A stretch of 64,000 nucleotides of DNA from Hevea brasiliensis (GCF_030052815.1 NC_079507.1:57911119-57975118); one strand, 5' to 3'. Positions 11,017 to 24,033 are shown, counted from the first letter of the stretch. Notes: generated by a model not told the origin, from the sequence alone. Made by a program: numbers and translations.

Positions 11017-14000
11017 TGTGACACCCCTTACCCGTCTATAGTGTAGCCGAGCAAGTTATGTCACTCAGTGTGTCGGAACACCAATCCATGTTTCAATTTC
11101 AATTAATCCCTTTTTATTCATTTATTTATAATTTTTGATAAATCTAAATTTTTCCGCAAATTTTATAGAAAATCCGGCAGAGTGCCGGCTATAAATTGAA
11201 AAACAGTTCTTCTGAACCTGTTTAAAAACACTTCCAATATAATTATAATCTCAATCTCAGTCAACCACCAACATTTTTCAACAATTTCTCAAACCAATTC
11301 AGTATCTCAAAATTCACATTCATCTCATATCACACCCAATTCAATGAGAAATACTCATATTTATTTCTGAACACAGCTCATAGGTAATTACAGCAAAAAT
11401 ATGATTACATGAGTTTATAATATACATAACAAAAGTTTACAAATACAAAAGACTTAGGTAGCCCAATGTCCTACCAATGCACTGCAATTTGTGAGGTGAC
11501 TTTGAACTCTGAGTGCAGATCTGAAAACTCACCCTGTATGAGGTCTGCTGGACTCCCCAGCTATGTCTCCAGTACCTGCGCGTGGCAAAAGCGACGCGCT
11601 AAGCAATTCTGCTTAGTAGTGATAATATAAAATAAAATAAAATAAAATAATAACATGTATGCAGAATGTATGTTTACATTTTTGGTAGACTTAATTTCAA
11701 ATATTTATTGCAATATTATTCGATTAAAGTTTGGTAAGATTTATTAATATTGTTCGAGTAACCTATACTAGTTGACTGGACTGAATAAACGGGTAAACTG
11801 GCACTGGGTATCAAGTACCTTGGGCCGTCACACCATCGGTCACATATGTATCTCCCGGTGTGTAACAGAACAGCTAATAAGCTGTAATAATTATCAGGGA
11901 TTAAATCCGAGTATAACAACTCAATATCATAGCCAAAGGCTATTATATCATAGAATGGCATGGAAAGCCATGAAATACAGAATGGCATGAAGCCATATAC
12001 AGTACTGCTAACAGAACCCTATTGGCATGCCAACCTATCCAAACCAAGCACATTAGGCCTACTAGGGCATTTAACACTTTTTATTTATGTAATTATTTGA
12101 AATTGAATTTTTATGATTACTATTCATTTTATTGGTCAACCAAAATTTTGAATTTTGAATTGGCAATAGGTAAATTATTTTAAATATCATAAACATACCA
12201 CATTTTGCATTTTAAACTTGTTGGTATTGGTTGCCAATACCATCTCTAAGCTTAATGTGAATTGGACAGAATTTTCAGTTTTCAAGCTTTGGGTTTACTG
12301 TTCCATTAGTTACTGTTTCAGTGGAAATTTGGAAAAATGATAAACATGAAAGTTGTTCCTTATTTTGTCTAATTGAATTTCTTTTTTTTGAATCACTCCA
12401 TTTGGAGTATTGTAGCCCAAGTTATGATCCAAAAACCATAACTGGCCGGATTGAAATTTTTCTGGACTGACCATATCTACAGTGTAGTGAACAGTGACTT
12501 CAACTCACTTGTTGGATAGGTTCTGGTCATAATTTGGGTTAGGTTTCTTCATGAACATTGTTGGTCTATATCTCAGCTTGTTGTAAGTAAAATTTCAGGT
12601 CAATTGGACCATTCTACATTGAGTTATGGCCAAATGACCAAACACTGTTCATTTGGTCATTCTGCAGAAACAGACTGTAGGTCACCCGGATTGGGGCAAG
12701 CTTTTGGTCCACTTGGTTTGGTTTTATGGGCATGGTTTCTTCACCAAAGTTGTGCCATTATGTGTCTAGTTTCATGTACAATTGGCCAAACACCAATTAA
12801 ACCTCTACAATTCAAGTTATGGCTGCCCAAACCTGCTGGACTCATGTCTAATTCTGCAGGTCACCTAGGGCAGCCACACTAAACCTAAATCCCATCCCTC
12901 AACACACTTCATTTTTGGTTTAAACAGAACTAAATGGTCACTAATTGACCATTAATACTCATTTTCATCAGCACATGGTCAAAGTCCCATTTCTCCACTC
13001 CAAACCCTAACTCAACATTTCAAGCCATACACTAGGATTGCATTTCATCAATCCACATAAAAGAGACATATTGTGGGCAGCCATACTACCCTTTTTAATT
13101 TCATTAAAATCATCACAATATTGTGCAACCAAGGCTGCCAAAACTTAGGGTTTACATGCAAATGGTACTCCATCAATTTCCTTATCATTTGCACTCATTC
13201 ATAATTGTTAAACATGAATTTAAAGTGAAATTTAAGTTTAAGTCACTAACCTCTATGGAGTGAGATTTTTCCCACTTGCTAAAACTCTTCTTTTCTTCTT
13301 CTTTTTGCTCCCAAAAGAATCTTCAAGGTGTAAGAAGATTTTTTTGTGTTGCTAGATTAGGGTTTTGTTGAGTAAAAGTGAGAGAAAGCGAGCTTTAAAA
13401 GCTTGATAATGGTGAGAATGGGAGAGGGTTCACGGCAAGGAAGAAGAAAGGGAGAGAGAGATTTGTTTTTTTGTTCATTTCCAGCCCATTTTATCTCTTT
13501 AAGATAAGTTATGCCATGTGTCAACATTGGGTTGGGTGAAGGCACACTAATGACATCATGTGATGTCATAAATTCCCATTTAATTCATTTTTTTTCTTTT
13601 CTTTTCTACTCATTTTCAATTCAATTTTTAGTAATATTTTATGTCATAATAATTATTTACTTAACTGGACAAGTCGGCCAAAAATCACCTTTGAAGGCGA
13701 AATGACCAAAATGCCATCCGTTTGGCTTAACGAGCCAAAATTGTCTGTACCGATTGAAAATTTTTTCTAAGTATTTTCTTGGCATTCTAATGCCATAAGA
13801 ACCTTAATAACCCTTCTCTGGAGTCCCATAAATTATTTTATAATTTTTTCCCCGGGTCTAGAGCTCCTAGTTGCGAGAACCGCAACTTCTCACTATGTTA
13901 CCCATCGCTAGGGCACCGGCTCATTTAACTTGGTTGTATTTTATTTCTAAAATTTTTCCTAAATTTTTCTTATTAATATTTGAGTTAATTATAGTTTCTC

Positions 14001-14100
14001 GCTTTAGTTTAAATATTTTTCCAGACATTCTAGCTATCTGGACCGACACCGATCACCGGAACAGTAGAATGTACGAAATTGCTACAGGGAGGGTGTTACA
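11017..14100 (-). repeat. 5' LTR of element B
   Basis: This 3084-bp repeat is homologous to 3111-6208. It lies beside the primer-binding site, so for this minus-strand element it is the 5' LTR and carries the promoter. It ends in TG/CA and abuts the CGTCC target duplication at 14101. Confidence 0.96.
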
Positions 14101-14105
14101 CGTCC

Positions 14106-14742
14106 TGATGTAGCATTTGCTATTAGTGTCCTTGGTAGATACTTGAGTAATCCTGGATGGAGTCACTGGAAAGCTGCAAAGAAAGTTATGAGATATTTAC
14201 AGGGTACTAAGAATTATATGTTGACTTACAAAAGATCTGACAATCTGGAAGTCATTGGGTACTCTGATTCTGACTTTGCAGGCTGTGTAGATGATAGAAA
14301 ATCTACTTCTGGTTACATCTTTATGATGTCTGGAGGAGCTGTTTCTTGAAAGAGTGCCAAATAGACACTTACCGCTACCTCCACTATGGAAGCAAAGTAT
14401 GTTGCTTGTTATGAGGCCACTTGTCAAGCTATTTGGTTAAAGAAATTGATTTCTGGTATGCTTGTTGTTGAGAGCATCTCAAGGCTCTTGACCATTTATT
14501 GCGACAATGCTCCCGCTATTTGCTTCTCTCAAAATCACAGGAATTCTAGTCGAACTAAACATTTTGATGTCAAATTCCTGTTTGTTCGAGAGAAGATTCG
14601 TGACTCACAGACTCGGATTGAACATATTATTACCGATTGAATGATTACAGATCCGTTAACCAAAGGTTTACCCATTAGTGTTTTTTAGAAGCATGTTGCG
14701 CATATGGGTGTAGTGAAAACTTTTGATGATGCTTTAGTTTAG
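14106..14742 (+). pseudogene. RNase H region of copia element A
   Basis: This encodes the C-terminal RT/RNase H module. It contains the AAKKVMRYLQGTKNYML segment, [20 protein letters not shown] (metal-binding Asp residues), MEAKYVACYEATCQAIWLKK and YCDNAPAICFSQN, followed by the SSRTKHFDVKFLFVRE tail. Stops at about 14347 (TGA) and 14362 (TAG) fall where Trp and Gln codons are expected. More stops follow after 14638. It is the continuation of the pol in 724-3110. Confidence 0.88.
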
Positions 14743-15222
14743 TGCGAGTCTGTTTTATATTACATTTGAGTTAGCATTTGTATGGAATGCTTAAACCATT
14801 GTCAAGCTATTTGCTATGAGGCCACTTGTTATGAGGCCAATTGTCAAGCTATTTGGTTAAAGAAATTGATTTCTGGTATGCTTGTTGTTGAGAGCATCTC
14901 AAGTCCCCTGACCATTTATTGCGACAATACTCTCGCTGTTTGCTTCTCTCAAAATCACAGGAATTCTAGTCGAACTAAACATTTTGATGTCAAATTTCTG
15001 TTTGTTTGAGAGAAGATTCGTGACTCACAGACTCGGATTGAACATATTATTACGGATTGAATGATTGCAGATCTGTTAACCAAAGCTTTACCCATTAGTG
15101 TTTTTCAGAAGCATGTTGCGCATATGGGTGTAGTGAAAACTTTTGATGATACTTTAGTTTAGTGGGAGTCTGTTTTATATTACATTTGAGTTAGCATTTG
15201 TATGGAATGCTTAAACCATTGT
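14408..15222 (+). repeat. 420-bp-offset tandem duplication of the RNase H end in element A
   Basis: Bases 14408-14802 recur at 14828-15222 with few differences. The copies carry the same RNase H tail (AIWLKKLISGMLVVESIS and so on) and the same untranslated sequence. The short word TTGTCAAGCTATTTG lies at both edges, and could have mediated slippage or unequal exchange. The second copy is not needed for a normal pol. Confidence 0.85.
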
Positions 15223-15456
15223 TTTGGACATATCTTGTCACATATTCCATTTAAATTCAATCTTTGTTTTTTGAGATTTTGTTGGCACATATATATAATA
15301 TTGTTTTCCCTATCGGATTCAATGTTATTTTGTTTGCTATTACATTAACTGGATTTTATAGATTAAATTGCTTACTTGTTATTGGATATTGTTTTGTATT
15401 TTATTAATATGTACTTTTAGTTTAATAAATTGATTACTGCTATTCAAGTGGGAGAT

Positions 15457-15857
15457 TGTTGGATTATTTATTTGTATCTGGATGTGGATTAGCATTAATC
15501 AATTGTTAGGCTCATTGACAGATTAAATAATGATATCAAATAATAAGTTTAGTAATTGGTAATATCTAAATGGATTGGGTCATGTGATTGGGCAAACCTG
15601 TAATGGATCAGGCTATCCATAAGCCTACTAAGAAAGAGACCCCAACTCTCAGTCCTATATATATATATATTCTGATAACTCCATTTAACATCAGATATAA
15701 TTCATATAGAATTTGAAGTCTGTTGATATTGAGAGTTGTGAACCTAGTCTTTCACTTCCGTTATTCATTATTCATAGAAAATTATAGATACAAGCATATT
15801 TTCAAATAAACATATTCTTTAATAATGTAATATATAACTATTTAATTATTTCTAACA
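15457..15857 (+). repeat. 3' LTR of copia element A
   Basis: This stretch of about 400 bp begins TGTTGGATTATT after the purine-rich AAGTGGGAGAT and ends TTTCTAACA. It contains an AT-run TATA-like segment at about 15654-15671. The partner 5' LTR lies off the window, so the ends rest on TG/CA and the polypurine tract only. Confidence 0.75.
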
Positions 15858-17787
15858 CAGAATGTTTTAGTCAATTAGTTAATTAATGTACCTAGTCACT
15901 TGCGGCCTCGACTCTTATTTCTATTTACCACGGACCGGCGCCCACCCAAATCTCCTCTTGCATCTAGTCTGCAATCTGCTCTTTCCTTCTTTGACGTCGC
16001 CAGTCGCCTCCTATCGCTTTGAAGGATGGGCTGCATCATCTTTCTTGCCTTCCCTTGCCTCATGCTTCTCGCGGTCTCCTCTTCTCCAATAATTCAAATC
16101 GCTGCCATGATCAAAGCCTGATGTTATGCCTCCCCTTCCTCTTCCTTGCTTCAAGCTCTCATGATCTTAACCTCTAACTATCAATGTTCCTTCAATTCAA
16201 TTCCTCTACAACTTTGGGTACTAATTTTTTGAGTTATTGAGTTCATTATTGATGTTTGGGTTTCTCTTTTATAACTTTTTTGTGTATTGAACTATTTATT
16301 GAAATTTTTGGCTAAGTTTGCAGGGCTTTTTTTTTTTCTTTTTTTAAATCGATTTGTTACTTGAAATTTCTCAAAAATGGATATTGGTTTTTCTTTGTTT
16401 TATGGAAAATTGTTGGGTATTGATTGAAATTTGAAAGTCAGATTAGGTGTCGATGCTTTTAATGAATGAACAAAATGAGGTAGCCCAAAATTAAACTATC
16501 AAATTAAACTGAATATTTATCCTTCAATATATTAGGTTTTTCTCTCTCTCTCGTTGAAATTTTAACACTTTTTTTCTTCATATATTTAGGTAGAAAGTAA
16601 TATGTAAATTTATTAAAATATTAACGATTAAATAGAGGATTATAAAAATATAAAGATTAAGATTTATATTTTATTAAATTTTAGATATTAAATTATAATT
16701 TAACTTAATATTTTTAACGGTATTTAAATAATTTTCCTTATTTAGTAACGGTACATACTTCTTATAAGAATGTTAAACTCATGACCTACTTAACAAACTC
16801 AAGAACACATATTCAAAATTTTCCATATATTTTAATTTTCATTAGTAAAACTATTTAAATTTCATTTTACTTTAATAATTTATTATTATTTTATTTTTTA
16901 AAAACTTAACATGCTAAAACTTTTTATATTTGCAGGATTCTTATATTTGGAGGAAGGTCAATCAACTTACTCTTATCGGCCCTTGACTTTTTCTATGAAA
17001 ATTACTATATGATAGGTTGTATGTAACTGGGAGAAATTTTTGCTTAGACCCTTCCTCATCTAACTGGGATTCGCATATTTGCGTATCATAGAACAGCTAA
17101 ATTTTGTATTAATGCCTTGAATTGTGGGTGACGGCCACTGATCAGGGAGTTTACAGGAACGTTTCACTCATCAAGGCGAATTGTTTTCTCCTAAACTTCT
17201 ATGATGGGAGCTTTCGTTTATCCGGACGTGCCCCTCAACGTTGCCGAATTGTTTTGGCTGCTCGTGAGGTGTTTGTTGTTTTGTTTAAATGAAGCGTTGA
17301 CGCTGATGCATGTCCGGGTGTGTACAGGTTAAGGCTAACGGTAAGGAATATTCTTGTTTCGCTAATCTTGGAGCCAAATAATGTGTAATTATGAGAAGTT
17401 TGAGAACATAGCGTCATTGCTTGCGACTAACAGGTTCTTTATAGTGACACTTTAGTGTTTAGGGACAGAGAAGTCAGGGAATCTTATCAAATGCGCTGCA
17501 AAAAGGTTCCATCAATAATCAATTTAGCCATTGTTAATATGCAAGATCCATTCTGTTTCCAGGGAGTGGTAAATGCTTTTGGTTGCTTTTGAGTCCTCCA
17601 ATTTGTTTATTGTAATTCTGTTCAAACCTTTTGCTCTTTCTCTCTCTCTCTGGGGTTACTTGTAGAGGATTGGATCAACTGTTATATAGCCTCACGCCCT
17701 CATGCGCATGCTCATGCTCATGTGTTCACTACTTGGAACTCTTTCTTTGCATCTACAGAGAAAACAAGTAAAAACTCGAAGGCAAAG
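15858..17787. other. intergenic sequence upstream of SABATH gene 1
   Basis: No gene is recognised here. The stretch holds poly-T and short CT runs (about 16540-16558 and 17637-17655) and an AT-rich block at 16600-16920 that resembles old transposon debris. Near the gene, TTATATAG at about 17679-17686 could be the TATA box of SABATH gene 1, about 100 bp before its ATG. That is weak evidence. Confidence 0.5.
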
Positions 17788-19019
17788 ATGCCAAAATGGG
17801 AGACAGATTCACCTGCAATGGTTGGTGGAAATGGCGTTTACAGCTATTACAGGAACTCTTACTATCAGGTATTCTTTCTGCTTATTAACTCAAGTTTTTT
17901 TGCTTTTATGTAATCTGCCAACTATTTGATTTCTGAAGAAATTTTTCTGTTCACTTTTGTGCAAAGATGTTCATGGGTACTAAAGTCAAGCTAGTGCATT
18001 TAGTTTGGGCCTTAAAAAATTCATTCAACAGTCATGACTGATCTCTGGATGTTTGTATGAAAATTTATACATAATAGTAAAGTCATAATCAATGGATTAG
18101 CTTAAAGGAACTTCTGCATTAAGGATCTTGAATTAGCTGCATGAGAATCTTTGAATTTTGTTTGTATGAAAGAATCAAAATGCCAATTAGTCATCTCCTT
18201 TTCATGGGAACTCATCAGCCTGGTTCTACAATTTAATCAACCAGAATAAATATGATTCTGAAAAGAAAGGGACTTAATTATGCTGCTAAACCGAGTCAGA
18301 TCTTTAAGTCATGCGTGGTCATTGACATCATTTTAAATCTAGAAATTTAGTTCACAGTTTTATGTTAAATCCAGAGTATCTGGTTCATGTTTATATGTCC
18401 ATCTGGTTGAGTACATGTGAATTTCTCTCTTTCACGATTAACATGATGCTTTAATGTTTTCATTTTCAACAATGCATCTATACTCAAAGGACCTTTCTAT
18501 TTAATGTTCAACACTTCCTAGATCTGATAGCACTCAGCATTAATCAATATCTACATAGAATGACCGTCTACATGTTTCATTGTTTGGATTCTTATCTGTC
18601 GCAAGGTGTTTTGCGGTCGCCTGGACAAACACTCACCGAAGTGGGAAAGAGTGATGAGTCGCCACTTTAATTTTGAGGGAAATTAAAGAAAACCATTTGT
18701 GAAAATAAATTAAAATGAAACCACTTCAAAAACAGAGATTCTAGGTTCGGGGTCCGTAAACGGGTGGGGAAGGTGTTAGGCACCCCACCTCGTCCCTCAA
18801 TGAGGGTAAGCAGATTTAACTCCAAGCTCTTTATAAACTAGAATTGGTAGTTAGGAGGTTCGAACGGAGATGTTAATCCTCTTGATAAAAGGGAATATTT
18901 GATTTTTCACCAATTCGGGTTACCCAGATATATAAATAAATGAGTCGACCCTTAGTGAGTTGCTGTTGCGTATTAGTTTTATTTTAGGGAATCATTTTAC
19001 GTATTTGTTAAAATTTAAT

Positions 19020-19510
19020 TTGGGAATCGGATAAGAACTCTCTTCCGTTCTCCTTTAAATATTTATTAAAATTTTGGTGGAGAATCGGATAAGAACTCTC
19101 CTCCGATCTCTTTAAAATATTTATTAAAATTTTTAGGCTTGAGAATCGGATAAGAACTCTCCTCCGATCTCTTTAAAATATTTATTAAAATTTTTAGGCT
19201 TGAGAATCGGATAGGAACTCTCCTCCGATCTCTTCTAAATATTTATGAAAATTTTGGATGAGAATCGGATAAGAACTCTCCTCCGATCTCTTTAAAATAT
19301 TTATTAAAATTTTGGGCTTGAGAATCGGATAAGAACTCTCCTCCGATCTCTTTTAAGTATTCATTAAAATTTTCAGGGAGAATCGGATAAGAACTCTCCT
19401 CCGATCTCTTTTAAATATTTATTAAAATTTTAGGTTGAGAATCGGATAAGAACTCTCCTCCAATCTCTTTAAAATATTTATTGGGAGTCGGATAAGGACC
19501 TTTCCGACCT
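19020..19510 (-). repeat. tandem array of about nine ~60-bp units inside unit C
   Basis: The phrase GAATCGGATAAGAACTCTCC followed by TCCGATCTC and an AT-rich spacer recurs at about 19026, 19084, 19145, 19206, 19263, 19323, 19381, 19440 and 19488. Spacing is 48-61 bp and the outer copies have diverged. In the minus-strand reading of the LTR it lies downstream of the TATA box, in R/U5. Confidence 0.93.
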
Positions 19511-20496
19511 CTCGAAGTTTGATTACAGTTACACCTCGTAAGAGCCTAAGACTAAGGGTTTTGGCATTCAAAGATGCGGGGATCGGAATAAGGCTTCTTT
19601 GAACTCATTGGTACCTTGTGACTAGACAGGGGATACCAAACTGAATTTTCCGACCTTCCTATGTGGTCGCCTTACCAGTACCTTTTGATACCCGATCTAT
19701 TCCATTTATTTATCTAAGGTTCGGTTTTACTCTGCCTTGTGACGTCTTACCCAATTGTCTTTTGTGTTATTCTAGTGATTCGGCCTTACTATTTTCCTGA
19801 CTTGTTATTCAGACCTTTTATTATTTTAAAGAAACGCTTAAGATACAGTTACCTACATTTTATCCAACTACTTATACGCTACTCGGGACTAGAACTCTTG
19901 CATTTAGAAGCAACAAAGATTAACAAAAGAATGGACTGGTTAACAAAGAAGTAAACTCGAGAATGACCCTCTCCGCATTTTATAACGCGATATAAACTTG
20001 GTGAAAATTACAAACATAAAGATAAAGGAAATACGTAAAATAAAACGAGCCCTTGATAAAGCAGAGATATAAGCACTCACCTGTAGGGAGCCGAATCTAC
20101 TGAACTAACTATAGAATCGTAAAACGTAATGGGACTGCGGGCTGATTAGCCTGAGGGCTGAGGTTCGCCTTGAAATGAAGGATGCTTCGCTAAAATACAG
20201 TCAGGTCAAAATAATAACCGAGTTGAATGAAGTTGAGCTTAGACAATGGGAGTGGAAATAAAGATAGCAAAGAACTGAAAGTGAGAGCGTCACAGGATAA
20301 TGAACGAACTGAAAACGGAGAGTTTCAGTATTCAAAAATCCCTTTGCAAGAAAACACTTCAGAAAACTGGTTTCAAAAGTTTTTCTTATGAAAGCTTAAA
20401 ATTAGCAGAGTAACGAACTGAATTAAGTTTCAGAGTTCTTCCGCTATAATAACTACCTCTTTCTTTTGTCCTCCCCTTGAACAATTTTCATGCAGG

Positions 20497-20504
20497 TATT
20501 TATA
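20497..20504 (-). promoter_or_regulatory. TATA box of unit C (LTR sense direction)
   Basis: The minus strand reads TATAAATA (+ strand TATTTATA) in a GC-rich setting. Transcription would head left toward the TGCGACA terminus. This is the expected promoter direction if C is a minus-strand LTR. Confidence 0.6.
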
Positions 20505-22016
20505 GGAACCGGGTGCTCCCCATGAAGAGTCAGGATTTGTTTTGAGGGAGATGGAGGGTCAGGATTTTAAAGGACACGATCTGAGGCTCGGGAATTAAAG
20601 AGAATCAGAACGGACGGCTGAGATCTCTTCCGAAATATTTGTCCTTTCTCTCTTCTAATCTAACGGCCCAAAATTTTCTTGTCAAGAGCGATCCGAGGGC
20701 TAGGAGTGAAAGGCGATGGTCTTGTCGTCTTCTTCTTTAATCCAAGGGCTCCGGGCTCGTCCTTACAAGTCGGATCAACGGTGGAGATTAGGATGTACAG
20801 CACTGTCATGACATATTCTGGCACATGTCAGTAATGCGGGCGATTCTGGGGCGTGCGGTAGAGATTTCATCTGCAACGCTTTAACTACCTCGGCTCTAAT
20901 TATGACGACAGCGGTAGGCGTCTTATTCTCTTTGTTTTCCGATCTCCTCTCCTTTCCGGTCTTTCCAACATGATGCTTTTCCGATCTCTTATGCCGGGCT
21001 CCTCTTTTCCGATCTCTCCTACTCCAGTCTCTTCCTTCATCCGGTCCGGTTCAGTCAAAGCATTTATTCTCTCGATTTCTGAGGTATTCGCTTCGTTTTC
21101 CGCCCGCAATAAATGCTCGGATTTTCCTATATATATACCTTCAACCGGGAAGCCCCCCGCATTTGATTTTCTCCTCTTCCTTCTCACAATTCCTGTTCTA
21201 ACTGCTCCGGCAGTAGTCCCGGCCATGATAGTGGCTTTTGATCTTTTTCCGATTGTGCTTCTTATTCTCCGACTGAAAATTTACGACCCCGGTGATCGGA
21301 GAATTATGATAACCTCATTTGATGATAGTGGGAGAACCGGACTAACTTACCGACCTGGATTGAGGATTTCGATCGTGTCAATCTCGAATCGTTCGGCCTA
21401 TATAATCGGCGAACTGACTTCGGGCGAGAAGACTGCTAATATTTCCCTTACCATTGGTGACTGCGCCTTGAAGTTCATTTGGCTCCTCACCACATTGAGT
21501 GTCCCAACAGCGGCTCGGTTTTGAGCAATAACATTGATGACGACCTCTCTCATCCTCATGAGAGTAATAGTCCCCTCATCTAAGCTGTACATCTGTCCGA
21601 TGTCGATGGCTGGCCTAACACATCTTTTGACTCAGCCACGAGACTAGACTTTGACATAGGTCTTTATTAGATGGGATGTACTGCCGATCTCTAGAGATCG
21701 CCCAAATGATGTAGTCCGACCTTTAATGTAATCCGATCCTTAGAGATCGCCCAAATGATGTAATCCAAGCTTTTCGGAAATAAAATTTTATTTTGACAAC
21801 TATCATTTTATTATTATTTCATTGGTTATTTTCCGATCTCCGAAGTATTTATCCGATCCGATTCATAATTCAAAACACCTTAATCTACCGCTCTATAGTT
21901 TACCGCTCTCTTTATGGAATCTTCGGAATATTCGTGAGACGTGTCAGAAAAGACTGGCGGATCTCGTTAACCGATGCGCTGCTTGGGACATCGTGAGCAT
22001 TAAATGCTCGGACGGG

Positions 22017-22024
22017 TATAAATA
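22017..22024 (+). promoter_or_regulatory. TATA box of the antisense gene in unit C
   Basis: TATAAATA followed by GGGGAAGGG lies 163 bp before the ATG at 22180. It faces away from the minus-strand TATA box at 20497-20504, so unit C appears to hold two divergent promoters. Confidence 0.65.
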
Positions 22025-22179
22025 GGGGAAGGGTTAGCCAGTTGCTCCCTTATGTCATTTTTAGCCTCTCGCGAACAACTTCAAAATTCTCTCGTTTTCT
22101 CAAGTTCCTCCAACACCGATCAGACTCCGGTAAGGGTTTTGATCCTTCTTTTAGTTTAAATTCTTTGTTTCCTTTGAAA

Positions 22180-24033
22180 ATGAGCGGCGCCGAGGGTCAG
22201 AGAGCGGCAAGCCCCCCTTCCGTTCAGATCTCGTGGTCATCTGATGAAGTGGAGGTGGTCGGACCAAGCGTGCGACCTGAACCTCCTAGGGTCTCTGTTC
22301 CAGCTCGGGGGCAAGCAGCACCATCAAGGCATGTACTTTCTTCAGGGAGGGAAAATCTTCCCATGAACGAGCTGCCATCAATTCTTCAAGAAACCGACCT
22401 ATAATCGTTCAGCCAAGAATACAACATTCATCCTGATTCATTCGAACTCATCCGGTGTCACGGCGATTTCCGAGCCGATCACTTCTTCGAAGAGAATGAT
22501 ACGATTATAGTATATGAAGAGCAACTAAAAGCCGGGCTGCGGTTCCCTCTTGACGACTTCTTCAAGGAAGTCTTAAAATTTCACCAAGTGTGCATAGCCC
22601 AAGTCCACCCGAACTCGTAGCGGATCCTAGTAGCCTTCAGAGGCCTCTGCCGAGCTAAGGGATTGCGTCCTATAGCTAAGGTATTCGCCGAACTACATAG
22701 ATTAACTCGTCGAAAGGACAACGAGTATTGGTTCTTCCAGGCGAAGCCGCATTGCGGGCTTTTCACCGATCTGCCTTCCTCCCTGAAGAATTGGAAGAAC
22801 TGCTTCTTTACCCTTAGGAGCAAAATTCCAAATGGCTTTGAAGGTTTTTCTCGCAGGTGGCTGCACCAGGGCCCCGTACTTCCGAAGCGCCTCACTCTAA
22901 ATAGGGAAGAGGGCCTGATGGTGATAGAGCTGAAAGATCAGGCGAGCAGAGAGAAGTTCTCTTGTTTAGATGCGGTGACTGCTGAACTGCATCACTGGAC
23001 AATGGAGTTGATCACCGGCGAAAATCGGGGGCTTCAGCTCTCTGACCTCGGCATCGGTATTTTCCTATATCTCAGATCTTTGGACCTTAGCGATCTCACT
23101 GACCTCTTCTTTGTGCAGGTATGACAAGCGGCGAAGCTTCGAAGGAGAGCCGAAAGCGGAAGAAGGAGGTCTCCCGGAAGGTGCGGGAGATGAAGTGTTC
23201 CGAGCTGCTTCAAACGCCCGGTCATGAACCTAGGGAAATACAAGGAGGCTCATCTCAACCCTCGGGACCGCCGGTCATAGAAGTGGTTCGATCTCCTCCT
23301 CGCCAAAAGGAGCCGCCTCCACCTCCTCCAATCGCTTCGAGTGCGGAAGGGGGTCCTTCCCAACCTCCTGTAAGGACCCTTTCCCGTGGTGCCCAAATCT
23401 TGATTCATTCGCTGGAGTAGAACCGCACGGTTCGAGAGAACCCGGGTTTTGCTAAGGTCTTGGGGTCCTCCATCTGCCTCTGGGAGGATCAGGATAGGCT
23501 GTCTCTGGAAAATCTTGATGACATCCTGACCCGATCCATGAGCCTGAACGTGGAGTGTTTGGTGAATCAGCACATCGTTCGGGAGAAGGCTCACCGCCTG
23601 GGTAAGGAGGTTGAGAAGATGGGGCATGAAGTGGCTTCCCTCCGATCCCAACTCTCATCCGCTCAGAACTACATATTTGAAATTGAGGGGCGGATGAAGT
23701 TCTACGAGGACAAGCTGGCCAAGCAAGCTCATGTTCTGGCCGAGCGAGATCATGTTCTTGAGGAAGTTCAGGCGCTTCGAGCCGGTGAAGTTGCTCACCT
23801 CACTGAGGAGCTCAAAGCGAAAGAGGAAGAGGCGGTAACAAGGGAGGCCGGCGCTTATGTAAATGCTCACAGGGACCTCTTGGCCGAGCTCAAGAAGCGT
23901 TATCCCGAGGAGGACTTTTCTGGATGGTCGACCTGGCTCCCCAAGACGAAGAGGAAAGCGAGGAGGAGGCTGAGGGTGAGAGAGGAAGTGAGCAAAATGT
24001 AGATCAGGCTGGGGGTGATCCTCCAGCCGAATG
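22180..24033 (+). pseudogene. gag-like protein gene of the 'putative gypsy type transposon' (Transposase_28-like) family, antisense in unit C
   Basis: From the ATG at 22180 one frame runs to 23124 with two stops (TAA 22402-22404, TAG 22618-22620). The middle part (HPDSFELIRCHGDF, FPLDDFFKEVLKFHQV, WFFQAK, LKNWKNCFF) resembles the plant domain listed as putative gypsy type transposon (recalled as PF04195, not searched). A second frame starts at an ATG (23121) overlapping the first stop. It has a proline-rich stretch (about 23300-23330), a TAG at 23418-23420, and a long charged coiled coil (about 23560-23870). After a frame change near 23920 an acidic tail ends at a TGA at about 24033. The function is unknown. 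The codon bias is GC-richer than the neighbours. Confidence 0.7.

Larger units (their letters stand above)
3111..14100 (-). mobile_element. Ty3/gypsy element B, full length, nested in element A
   Basis: This 10990-bp LTR retrotransposon is inserted on the minus strand. It starts TGTGACACCCC and ends GGGTGTTACA, and is flanked by the direct repeat CGTCC at 3106-3110 and 14101-14105. LTRs of about 3.1 kb enclose 4.8 kb of gag-protease-RT-RNase H-integrase, the gypsy order. An initiator-tRNA-Met primer site and a polypurine tract are in place. The integrase C-terminus carries a chromodomain-like tail, so it is probably a chromovirus of the Tekay/Del type (inference). By eye the LTRs differ by a few percent. 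Stops and a frameshift make it non-autonomous. Confidence 0.96.
14101..15857 (+). mobile_element. Ty1/copia element A, right part
   Basis: The copia coding sequence resumes after the second CGTCC in the frame left at 3110. It runs through RNase H, an untranslated tail with an internal tandem duplication, a polypurine tract (AAGTGGGAGAT, about 15446-15456) and a 3' LTR. Together with 1-3110 it is one element interrupted by B. Confidence 0.92.

Noticed and set aside
15886..16092. Small open frame of 68 codons after the LTR of element A
   Set aside because: No recognisable motif, and the surrounding DNA shows no promoter or conserved partner.
19020..19510. Regularly spaced repeats resembling a CRISPR array
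   Set aside because: The spacers are near-identical AT-rich sequence, the context is plant retroelement DNA, and no cas-like gene is present. It is a tandem repeat within an LTR.
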